Of a stretch of DNA of 6,258 nucleotides, positions 1 through 6,060 are shown piece after piece. How positions within the stretch are numbered: the stretch's first letter is position 1; the number at the start of each line of letters is the position of its first letter. The translations under genes were made by a program, and so were the position numbers. This DNA is from Lachnospiraceae bacterium UBA7598 (lineage in GTDB: Bacteria; Bacillota; Clostridia; Lachnospirales; Lachnospiraceae), in assembly GCA_002474415.1 (NCBI GenBank), contig DLQV01000107.1, forward strand, positions 9,679 through 15,936, given 5' to 3'. The notes below the pieces were generated by a model, which was not told where the DNA came from, searched no databases, and saw only the letters and a list, made by a program, of their open reading frames with translations.

Positions 1-1913
1 CGACTATCAATCGTGTGGAATCCCAGCTGAATAAGTATCTGGCAGAATCCCAGCTAATCAAGCATATGATAGAAGATGGAGAAAATATGGATACGGATGT
101 ATTTAATTCCATATCCCAGTATATGCAGGATGAACAGCATGTAATTGAGGCACACGAGCTGGCCAAAAACGGAATCGTTTCCCTAATTTATCCATTGGAG
201 GGAAATGAAGAAGCGATTGGGCTGGATATGTTGAAAAATCCGGAACGAAAGGCAGAAGCAAATCTGGCAAAACAGAGCGGTCAATATACGATTGCCGGAC
301 CGTTTGAACTGGTACAGGGAGGAAAGGGAACTCTTTTGTTTGATCCTGTTTATACGAAAGGAACAAATGGGAAAAAACAGTTTTGGGGATTTTCCATACT
401 GGTGCTCAACTGGCAGAAATTTATGGATGAGATACAACTCGACAAGCTTGAAGAGGCCGGATACCAGTATCAGATCTGGAAGAAGGATCCAGCATCTGGG
501 AAAAAGGTTGTTATTGCGCAGAGTGAGAGAGGATCATTGGAAAATACACTTGAGGTAGCCTGCTCCGTTCCGAATGAAGTGTGGTATTTTGAAATTATAC
601 CGAGTGACGGGTGGATTGCTCTGCCACAAAAACTGTTTGGAATTTTGATTGCGTTTGCGGTAGCTTTTATGATGGCCGTGGGAATCTGGCAGTTTTTGAT
701 GCGGCAGTATAGGGATCAGATTCATGCGCGGGAGATGGAAAAATCGGCCAAGGCTGCCAGGGAGGCAAATGATGCAAAAACCCGCTTTTTGTTTAACATG
801 AGCCATGATATTCGTACACCGATGAATGCAATTATTGGTTTTTCGGAGCTTTTGGAAAAACATACCGATGATCCGGAAAAGGTCAGAGATTATATTGAAA
901 AAATTAAATCTTCCAGTTCTCTGTTATTATCCCTGATCAATTATGTGCTTGAGATGGCACGCATTGAAAGTGGGGAAGCCACTTTAAAAGAAGAAATCGG
1001 TAATTTAAAAACATTATGTGAAACGTTTTCCGCTGTATTTGAACCGGCAGTAAAGGAAAAAGAATTAACTTACAGCTGCAAGATGAATATCGAACATTTT
1101 TACGTTATTTGTGATAAGACAAAAGTGCGTGAAATTTTAATCAATATTATCAGTAACTCTGTGAAATACACACCGAGAAAGGGGAAAATCTCCGTAACGT
1201 TTACGGAGGAAGAAAACGAAAAAGAAGGATATGCTTCTTATCGGTTTATTGTGGAGGATACCGGAATCGGAATGAGCGAAGAGTATCTGCCACATATTTT
1301 TGAGGAATTTACCAGAGAACATACCACTACGGAAAGTAAGGTTGTGGGAACGGGCCTGGGTCTGCCGATTGTAAAAGCACTGGTAGATCTGATGGGTGGA
1401 TCCATTGCAGTAGAAAGTAAAGTGGGAAAGGGAACGAAATTTACACTTGTATTACCGTTCCGGCTAGCCACTGCCGAACAATTCCAGGAAGAACAAAAAC
1501 AGCAGAAAGCAGATCGCCTGCAGGCATTGAAAGGGAAACGGATTCTGCTTGCAGAGGATAATGAACTCAATGCAGAAATTACAATGACGATTTTGCAGGA
1601 GAATGGATTTAAAGCAGAACATGCAGAAGACGGTGCGATATGCTTGAAAATGCTCAAAGAAAAGCCTCAGGGGTATTATGATGTCATACTAATGGATGTG
1701 CAGATGCCAAATATGGATGGCTACCAGACCACCAGGGCAATTCGAAAACTGGACAGCGGTAGGGCATCAACACCGATTATAGCAATGACAGCAAATGCTT
1801 TTGAAGAAGACAGGAAAAGAGCATTAGATTCCGGAATGGATGGTTACATCGCAAAGCCTATGACGATAGATGCATTGTTTATGACGTTAGAGGAAATTAT
1901 AAGTCACAGGTAA
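1..1913 (+). CDS. CHASE-like hybrid sensor histidine kinase/response regulator, 5'-truncated
   Basis: This is a membrane-bound hybrid kinase that autophosphorylates on His and passes the phosphate to its own receiver domain. The frame is open to the left edge. The GTG at 15 is only the first start-like codon in the window and has no ribosome site, so the true start and first membrane helix lie upstream. Numbering from that GTG, residues 1-205 look like an extracellular CHASE-type sensor (GFSILVLNW near 125). A membrane helix follows at about 207-228. The HisKA domain has its phospho-acceptor at His264 (MSHDIRTPMN). The ATPase domain has N-box Asn377/Asn381, G1 DTGIGM at 415-420 and G2 GTGLGL at 445-450. 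The C-terminal receiver has Glu514/Asp515, phospho-acceptor Asp561, Thr592 and Lys614. All catalytic residues are present. There is no DNA-binding output domain, so the receiver must act on a partner or an Hpt protein not seen here. The domain architecture is certain; the CHASE label is moderately so and the ligand is unknown. Confidence 0.9.
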   Translation, partial: TINRVESQLNKYLAESQLIKHMIEDGENMDTDVFNSISQYMQDEQHVIEAHELAKNGIVSLIYPLEGNEEAIGLDMLKNPERKAEANLAKQSGQYTIAGPFELVQGGKGTLLFDPVYTKGTNGKKQFWGFSILVLNWQKFMDEIQLDKLEEAGYQYQIWKKDPASGKKVVIAQSERGSLENTLEVACSVPNEVWYFEIIPSDGWIALPQKLFGILIAFAVAFMMAVGIWQFLMRQYRDQIHAREMEKSAKAAREANDAKTRFLFNMSHDIRTPMNAIIGFSELLEKHTDDPEKVRDYIEKIKSSSSLLLSLINYVLEMARIESGEATLKEEIGNLKTLCETFSAVFEPAVKEKELTYSCKMNIEHFYVICDKTKVREILINIISNSVKYTPRKGKISVTFTEEENEKEGYASYRFIVEDTGIGMSEEYLPHIFEEFTREHTTTESKVVGTGLGLPIVKALVDLMGGSIAVESKVGKGTKFTLVLPFRLATAEQFQEEQKQQKADRLQALKGKRILLAEDNELNAEITMTILQENGFKAEHAEDGAICLKMLKEKPQGYYDVILMDVQMPNMDGYQTTRAIRKLDSGRASTPIIAMTANAFEEDRKRALDSGMDGYIAKPMTIDALFMTLEEIISHR

Positions 1914-2067
1914 AAAGCGTTACACAGTTTACTTCATATGAGAGTGCTTTTGGAAATAGCATCAACGGAAAGGAAACAAAGAGAATTCTTTCTGTTGGTG
2001 CTTGTTTTAATTGGAATGAAGTGGATCTATAGCTTTTTCAATCAAAGCGACATATGTGATATGCGAT

Positions 2068-2096
2068 TTCACAACAAAAAAAGGTCGGTTCACAAC
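2068..2096 (+). promoter_or_regulatory. Putative LytTR-regulator binding site A (direct repeat)
   Basis: TTCACAAC occurs at 2068-2075 and again at 2089-2096. The starts are 21 bp apart, two helical turns. An A-rich then G-rich spacer separates them. Paired 8-9 bp direct repeats at this spacing are the known layout of AgrA, ComE and VirR-type LytTR sites. The proximal half-site reads CGGTTCAC, carrying the GTTnA core of that family consensus. The distal half-site has TTTCAC instead. The site lies 72 nt before the start codon of the LytTR regulator, which suggests autoregulation. A nearly identical copy lies at 4284-4312. Binding is inferred from sequence and context. Confidence 0.75.
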
Positions 2097-2128
2097 ATGG
2101 CGGCTAGCTATGAAAAGAACTTTTACGA

Positions 2129-2143
2129 TATAATCAATATAAT
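2129..2143 (+). promoter_or_regulatory. Tandem TATAAT -10 boxes before the LytTR regulator
   Basis: Two perfect TATAAT hexamers sit at 2129-2134 and 2138-2143, 9 bp apart. Neither has a recognisable TTGACA-like -35 box at 16-18 bp upstream. The LytTR-type repeat ends 32 or 41 bp upstream. A good -10, a poor -35 and an activator site just upstream fit an activator-dependent promoter. Which of the two hexamers is used cannot be decided from the sequence. Confidence 0.5.
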
Positions 2144-2154
2144 TGTATGCAAGT

Positions 2155-2164
2155 AAGGAAGTGA
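2155..2164 (+). promoter_or_regulatory. Ribosome binding site of the LytTR regulator
   Basis: AAGGAAGTGA matches the ideal anti-16S sequence AAGGAGGTGA at nine of ten bases. Its GGAAG core ends 7 nt before the ATG at 2169, which supports that start. Confidence 0.7.
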
Positions 2165-2168
2165 CAAG

Positions 2169-2882
2169 ATGCAAATAGCAATCTGCGATGATGAAAAATC
2201 TATAGGATTGATATTAGAAGAAAAAATAAAGAAATTATTACCGGATGCAGTAATAGAAAAATATTTATCTGGTGATGAATTGATTGCAAGTGGTTGTGAG
2301 CCGGATATTCTATTTTTAGATATTCAGATGCCAGGAATGGATGGAATGGAAACGGCAAGGATTCTGCGTCAGAAAAATGAAAGAATGGTATTGATATTTG
2401 TAACTGCTGTGGAGGAGTATGTTTTTCAGGCATTTGATGTTGCAGCATTTCATTATCTGGTGAAACCATTTTCAGATGAAAAATTTGAGGAAGTTGTGAA
2501 ACGTGCAGTCAGAAGCATTGAAGAATATTCTGAAAAGCAATCGGATGAAAAATACATGATGGTACAGTCCGCAGGAAGTCATATAAAAGTATTCTTGAAA
2601 GATATTGTGTATGCTGAGGTATATAATCGAAAAGTCATTATCCATACACGGGATACGAATATTGAATATTATGGAAAATTGCAGGAACTGAGTGAAATTG
2701 CGGGAGCAGATTTTTTTCGTACACACAGAGCCTACCTCGTACATTTCAAATATGTTCAGAAATATGATGCAAATTGTGTAACAATGGAAAATGGAACTGC
2801 ATTGATTGCAAAACAGAATTATCCTGAGTTTGTAAAACAATATTTGAAATATAACCAGAGGAAAGGAAACGAAATCGGATGA
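2169..2882 (+). CDS. LytTR-family response regulator (AgrA/VirR-like)
   Basis: This 237-residue cytoplasmic regulator is the usual length for the AgrA/ComE/VirR class. The receiver domain covers about residues 1-118. It has the acidic pair Asp7/Asp8, phospho-acceptor Asp51 in FLDIQMPGMDG, Thr79 and Lys99. The LytTR DNA-binding domain covers about 127-232 and contains the family hallmark FFRTHRAYLVHFKYV at 182-196. The start is supported by a near-ideal Shine-Dalgarno sequence. The 3' end overlaps the kinase gene by 4 nt (ATGA), so the two are translationally coupled and form a two-component pair. Direct repeats of LytTR type lie upstream of this gene and of the FlxA-like gene, making both operons its likely targets. 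It is probably a transcription activator. The stimulus is unknown. The family call is very secure, but no orthologue-level symbol is justified. Confidence 0.95.
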   Translation: MQIAICDDEKSIGLILEEKIKKLLPDAVIEKYLSGDELIASGCEPDILFLDIQMPGMDGMETARILRQKNERMVLIFVTAVEEYVFQAFDVAAFHYLVKPFSDEKFEEVVKRAVRSIEEYSEKQSDEKYMMVQSAGSHIKVFLKDIVYAEVYNRKVIIHTRDTNIEYYGKLQELSEIAGADFFRTHRAYLVHFKYVQKYDANCVTMENGTALIAKQNYPEFVKQYLKYNQRKGNEIG

Positions 2883-4249
2883 GTTTGGTAGAAAAATGCT
2901 GGATGGTTACATCGAAAATTTCTGTTATTGCACTCCTTATGATTACAGGAATCTATTTTGGAAAATTTGTTTGTCCCTATATAAAAAAGAAAAAAGGGGC
3001 TGTGGCAGTCAGTATTGTTTATATTACGATTATGCTTGTCTTATATATAATTCCGCCACAGATTGATAATTTTTCCGCATATCTGATTGGAGTACTAGCA
3101 GCGTTTCTTGTGATGTATGCAGAGGACAGAAGAAATATATATCAGAAAATATTTCTTGCAATTACGTTCTTTTCTATCCGATGGTTAACGGTTGCAATGG
3201 CAGCCAGACTGGATGATCTTGTTACAAAAGCACTTGTATTTCGGAATATGGGTGCAGAAAAAGTGTGGTTGCAATATGGACTATATGTTGGAACTAGAGT
3301 TTTGGATATTGTACTTTGTATTGTATTTATTGCGGTTGCAATCGGACTGATTAATAAAGCGTATATATACAAAAAAGATGAAATGAGTGTCAAAGAGATG
3401 GTAATGCTTATTATACCTTCGTTTGTAGGCGTCACGGGGTATGGCATTTTACAATATTATCTCATGATATACGAAAGAGATACGGGAAAGAACTTGATTG
3501 ATACCTATGGATTTTATGGAGCTTTAAGCTTTTTACACTATCTGATTTCCATAGTTGCTATTCTTGTTGTGATTGTAATGTTTCAAAACTGGAAAGAGAT
3601 GCAGGAAGAACAGCGGGGACAAGAGCTGGTATTAAATCAGATCAGTGACATGAAAAAGCATATCGAGGAAGTCGAAAAGTTGTATCGGGACATCCGCTCC
3701 ATGCGCCATGATATGGGAAATCACATGCAGACATTGGAACATCTGGTGGCACATAATAATATGGATGATGCTACAGAATACTTGGAACATCTGAAAAATG
3801 AATGGGACGAGGTATCTCCGGAAATAAAGACAGGAAGTCCGGTAATTGATGTCATTTTGATGGAAAAGCAAAGAGAAGCAAAAGAAAGGCAGATTCGGTT
3901 TCTGTCGGATTTTCATTATCCGCAGAATACGAAGTTAAATGCATTTGATTTGAGTGTGATCATGAATAATGCCTTGAATAACTGCATGGAAAATGTAAGT
4001 GGAGATGATCCGTATATCAGCATTTCTTCTTTTCGGAAAAACAGTATCTTTATGATAACCATAAAAAACAGTTTTGTGGGTCAGCTTAATTTTGGTGATA
4101 GCGATTTGCCAGAAACAACCAAATCTGGGAGGGAACATGGAATGGGTTTGAATAACATTCGCCGAGTTGCCAGAATGTATATGGGAGATATCTCTTTGGA
4201 GCAGGGAAATGAGGAAGTAATCCTTAGCATTATGATGCAGGTAGAATAA
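2879..4249 (+). CDS. GHKL-domain sensor histidine kinase (AgrC-like, HPK10 type)
   Basis: This 456-residue membrane kinase is the partner of the LytTR regulator. The N-terminal half has about six or seven hydrophobic segments (near 16-33, 41-60, 64-81, 90-110, 141-158, 173-198 and 214-235). That is the multi-pass sensor layout of AgrC/ComD-type peptide receptors. A helical linker leads to the dimerisation region with RSMRHDMGNH at 273-282; His277 is the likely phospho-acceptor. The ATP-binding domain follows, with N-box Asn364/Asn368/Glu371 and a GMGL glycine motif at 421-424. The usual Asp in the N-box (NLLDNA) is Asn367 here. The classic DxGxG box is replaced by an IKNSF segment, as in other GHKL kinases. 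The ATG overlaps the regulator's stop codon, with AAGGA at 2863-2867 upstream. A peptide ligand is plausible by family but is not shown here. Confidence 0.92.
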   Translation: MSLVEKCWMVTSKISVIALLMITGIYFGKFVCPYIKKKKGAVAVSIVYITIMLVLYIIPPQIDNFSAYLIGVLAAFLVMYAEDRRNIYQKIFLAITFFSIRWLTVAMAARLDDLVTKALVFRNMGAEKVWLQYGLYVGTRVLDIVLCIVFIAVAIGLINKAYIYKKDEMSVKEMVMLIIPSFVGVTGYGILQYYLMIYERDTGKNLIDTYGFYGALSFLHYLISIVAILVVIVMFQNWKEMQEEQRGQELVLNQISDMKKHIEEVEKLYRDIRSMRHDMGNHMQTLEHLVAHNNMDDATEYLEHLKNEWDEVSPEIKTGSPVIDVILMEKQREAKERQIRFLSDFHYPQNTKLNAFDLSVIMNNALNNCMENVSGDDPYISISSFRKNSIFMITIKNSFVGQLNFGDSDLPETTKSGREHGMGLNNIRRVARMYMGDISLEQGNEEVILSIMMQVE

Positions 4250-4283
4250 AGAAATAAATTGGCACTATGTATTTTCAGACTGC

Positions 4284-4312
4284 TTCACAACGAAAAAAGG
4301 GCGGTTCACAAC
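4284..4312 (+). promoter_or_regulatory. Putative LytTR-regulator binding site B (direct repeat)
   Basis: TTCACAAC occurs at 4284-4291 and 4305-4312, again 21 bp apart. Aligned without gaps to the site at 2068-2096, 27 of 29 bases match. The differences fall in the spacer (A to G at 4292, T to G at 4301), and both half-sites are identical in all four copies. Such conservation in otherwise diverged intergenic DNA points to one protein binding both. It lies 112 nt before the FlxA-like gene. Extending the alignment from site A downstream places 4345-4350 (AAGAAA) at the -10 position, a poor match to TATAAT. A TGTTATACA at 4367-4375 resembles an extended -10 but lies further away, so the promoter itself is uncertain. 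Confidence 0.75.
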
Positions 4313-4330
4313 ATCGCAGTTTATTGTGAA
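4305..4330. repeat. Inverted repeat formed by the proximal half-site and a third, reversed half-site
   Basis: TTCACAA at 4305-4311 is followed 12 bp later by its exact reverse complement TTGTGAA at 4324-4330. With the distal repeat the match extends to 8 bp (CTTCACAA at 4283-4290 against TTGTGAAG at 4324-4331). The equivalent place at site A (2108-2115) matches at only five of eight bases. It may be an extra regulator contact on the opposite strand or may be chance. Confidence 0.4.
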
Positions 4331-4410
4331 GAAAGATATGCCGAAAGAAAAAATAAAGAGAAATCATGTTATACAGATTTTCAGGAAACGGATTTCAGAG
4401 TATTAGCTCA

Positions 4411-4416
4411 AGGAGG
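4411..4416 (+). promoter_or_regulatory. Ribosome binding site deciding the FlxA-like start
   Basis: AGGAGG ends 8 nt before the ATG at 4425. A second ATG follows directly at 4428 and would be at 11 nt, so 4425 is preferred. Confidence 0.75.
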
Positions 4417-4424
4417 ACAACGAA

Positions 4425-5204
4425 ATGATGAAAATTAATGGATTTAACGGAACGAATACGCAGACAGGAGCAATGGGAATGGCACAGGCGAATGATTCTG
4501 TGAGTAAAAATATTCAGAATCAGATTGCAAATGCACAGCAGAAATTGCAGGACTTATCATCAAATGAAGAACTGTCATTAGAGGATAAGATGAAGAAACG
4601 TCAGGAGATACAACAGGAAATTACAAATCTCAATCAACAGTTAAGACAGCACCAGATGGAACAGAGAAAGGAACAGCAGAGCAAAAAACCATCTATGGAT
4701 GATATGGTGGCTGGTACAAAAAATACATCTGCAAAGAAAGGAACAGGCTTGTCACAGGCAGGTATGCGGGCAATGATTTCCGCAGATTCATCTATGAAGC
4801 AGGCAAAAGTGCAGGGTAGTATGGCAACACAGATGGAAGGAAGAGCCGGTGTGCTTGCGTCTGAAATCAAGCAGGATGCTGGAAAAGGCAATACCGAAAA
4901 GAAAGAAGAAGAACTGGCAGATTTGCAGGCAAAAGCGCAGTCTGCAACAGCAGCACAGATGTCTTCACTTTCAGATGCAAATAAATCTATGGAAGAAGCA
5001 GTAAAGGCAGACAACAGTACAGATGCAGCAGAAACAAAGAAGGATCAACCTCAGAAAGCAGAGAATACACAGGAAAATGCAGATACGACAACAGATGCAT
5101 CAGATAATGCAGATATCAAAACAGAAACAGCAGAAACAATAACAAATCCAGCATCAGAAAGTGGACAGTCGGTAGTATATACACCGATAGATATACGTTT
5201 ATAG
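4425..5204 (+). CDS. FlxA-like coiled-coil protein
   Basis: This is a 259-residue hydrophilic protein with no signal peptide, membrane segment or cysteine. Residues about 25-85 form a Gln/Lys/Glu-rich helical region, including QIANAQQKLQDL and EIQQEITNLNQQLRQH. It resembles the FlxA-like family, named after a sigma-28-dependent E. coli gene of unclear role. Residues about 106-195 are a second Ala/Met/Ser-rich helical region. Residues about 196-245 are a low-complexity, Thr/Asp/Asn/Ala-rich tail that is probably disordered. The last ten residues (VVYTPIDIRL) are ordered-looking again. It is the first gene of an operon behind LytTR-type site B, and the FliD-like gene follows after 21 nt. The FlxA label rests on the coiled-coil segment, which is easily matched by chance. 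Function is unknown; a structural or exported role is only an inference. Confidence 0.7.
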   Translation: MMKINGFNGTNTQTGAMGMAQANDSVSKNIQNQIANAQQKLQDLSSNEELSLEDKMKKRQEIQQEITNLNQQLRQHQMEQRKEQQSKKPSMDDMVAGTKNTSAKKGTGLSQAGMRAMISADSSMKQAKVQGSMATQMEGRAGVLASEIKQDAGKGNTEKKEEELADLQAKAQSATAAQMSSLSDANKSMEEAVKADNSTDAAETKKDQPQKAENTQENADTTTDASDNADIKTETAETITNPASESGQSVVYTPIDIRL

Positions 5205-5210
5205 TTCAGA

Positions 5211-5217
5211 AAGGAGG
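5211..5217 (+). promoter_or_regulatory. Ribosome binding site of the FliD-like gene
   Basis: AAGGAGG lies 8 nt before the ATG at 5226 in the 21-nt gap after the FlxA-like gene. This supports independent, efficient translation from a shared mRNA. Confidence 0.75.
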
Positions 5218-5225
5218 CTGGTGTT

Positions 5226-5981
5226 ATGTCAGAAATCAAAAGTTTTAGTGATTATACAAGTAAATATAACAGCAATGTAGATTTTTCAGCTTTGTTTCGT
5301 GGAACGTCAGATAGTTCATCAATAGGCAATACAAATATGCTTTCTGATTATGCTGCAATCAAAAATGGAAGCTATGGAAAACTTATGAAAGCATATTATG
5401 CAAAACAGGATGCTGAAAAATTATCGGGAAAAGGTGATACTTCACAAAAACTTACCTTGATGAAAACAAGTGCAGATTCTCTGAAAAAATCAGCAGATGC
5501 TTTGAATGACTCTTCTCTTTTGGAAAAAAAGAAAATAAAAAAGAAAGATGAAAAAACGGGGGAAGAGATTGAGGTAGAGGATTATGACTGGGATAAAATC
5601 ACCAAGGCAGTAAAATCTTTTGTTGAAGATTATAATGATGTAGTTAAGGAAGCAGGAGAATCGAATACAAAGAATGTATTGCGAAATGCTTCATGGATGA
5701 CTGGAATGACAGACAAAAACAGTAATATGCTTGTCAAAATAGGTATTACCATAGGAAAAGGAAACAAGTTGGAATTAGATGAGGATGCTTTAAAGCAGGC
5801 AGATATCAGTTCGCTGAAAACGGTCTTTACAGGATATAATTCTTTTGTAAGCAAAATATCGCAGAAAGCAACTGGTATATCGAATGCTGCAAACCGGGCG
5901 AGTGCAACCTATACAAATAATGGTACGTACTCTAAGACGGATTCTTCTTTGACATCGAGCAAGATAGATAAAGAAGTATAG
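5226..5981 (+). CDS. Small protein resembling the FliD C-terminal region; function unknown
   Basis: This 251-residue protein has no signal peptide or membrane segment. Residues 132-137 (FVEDYN) followed by IGITIGKGNKLELDEDAL at 172-189 and a Phe-Thr at 201-202 recall the C-terminal domain of the flagellar cap protein FliD. There the pattern is FVxxYN, then iGI, a basic/Gly turn, LxLDExxL and a terminal LF. Full-length FliD is usually well over 400 residues, so its N-terminal and outer domains are absent. Residues 17-35 carry a motif shared with the next gene (NVDFSALFRG here), and 40-58 contain DYAAIKNGSYGKLMKAYY. A Lys-rich stretch at 101-110 is encoded by several A runs. The tail (residues 210-251) is Ser/Thr/Asn-rich. 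It is co-transcribed with the FlxA-like gene by spacing. The FliD relation is by visible pattern only and may reflect distant homology or shared helical architecture. Confidence 0.7.
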   Translation: MSEIKSFSDYTSKYNSNVDFSALFRGTSDSSSIGNTNMLSDYAAIKNGSYGKLMKAYYAKQDAEKLSGKGDTSQKLTLMKTSADSLKKSADALNDSSLLEKKKIKKKDEKTGEEIEVEDYDWDKITKAVKSFVEDYNDVVKEAGESNTKNVLRNASWMTGMTDKNSNMLVKIGITIGKGNKLELDEDALKQADISSLKTVFTGYNSFVSKISQKATGISNAANRASATYTNNGTYSKTDSSLTSSKIDKEV

Positions 5982-6060
5982 AAATATTACGCAAGTGGTT
6001 CGATATATAAAATAGTTATCATTAATTACTGAACATAAAACGAAATGTGAGAGGTGTATT

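Noticed and set aside
15..17. GTG at 15 as the true start of the hybrid kinase
   Set aside because: The frame is open to the window edge, no ribosome site precedes it, and the expected first membrane helix of a CHASE-type sensor is missing.
1238..1657. 139-codon minus-strand frame inside the hybrid kinase
   Set aside because: It lies wholly antisense to well-conserved ATPase and receiver motifs, with no start signals.
1913..1951. Possible terminator after the hybrid kinase (AAAAGC pairing with GCTTTT)
   Set aside because: The stem is only 6 bp and mostly A-T with a loop of about 27 nt, with no proper U tract after it. It is not a convincing intrinsic terminator.
1938..2156. 72-codon + strand frame between the hybrid kinase and the LytTR regulator
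   Set aside because: It has no ribosome binding site and runs through the conserved direct repeat and both TATAAT boxes. Its protein resembles no family I know. The region is better explained as a promoter.
4267..4329. 20-codon + strand frame across LytTR-type site B
   Set aside because: It has no Shine-Dalgarno sequence and coincides with the regulatory repeat. Its reading is not conserved at site A, so it is probably chance.
4634..5014. 126-codon minus-strand frame rich in Cys, Ser and Ala
   Set aside because: It is the antisense shadow of the Gln/Ala/Thr-biased FlxA-like gene. It has no ribosome site and its composition is explained by the complementary codons.
5982..6060. Separate promoter or terminator in the 79-nt gap before the last gene
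   Set aside because: The stretch is A/T-rich (TATATAA near 6004) but shows no hairpin with T tract, no paired -35/-10 and no TTCACAAC repeat. It was left as an operon spacer.
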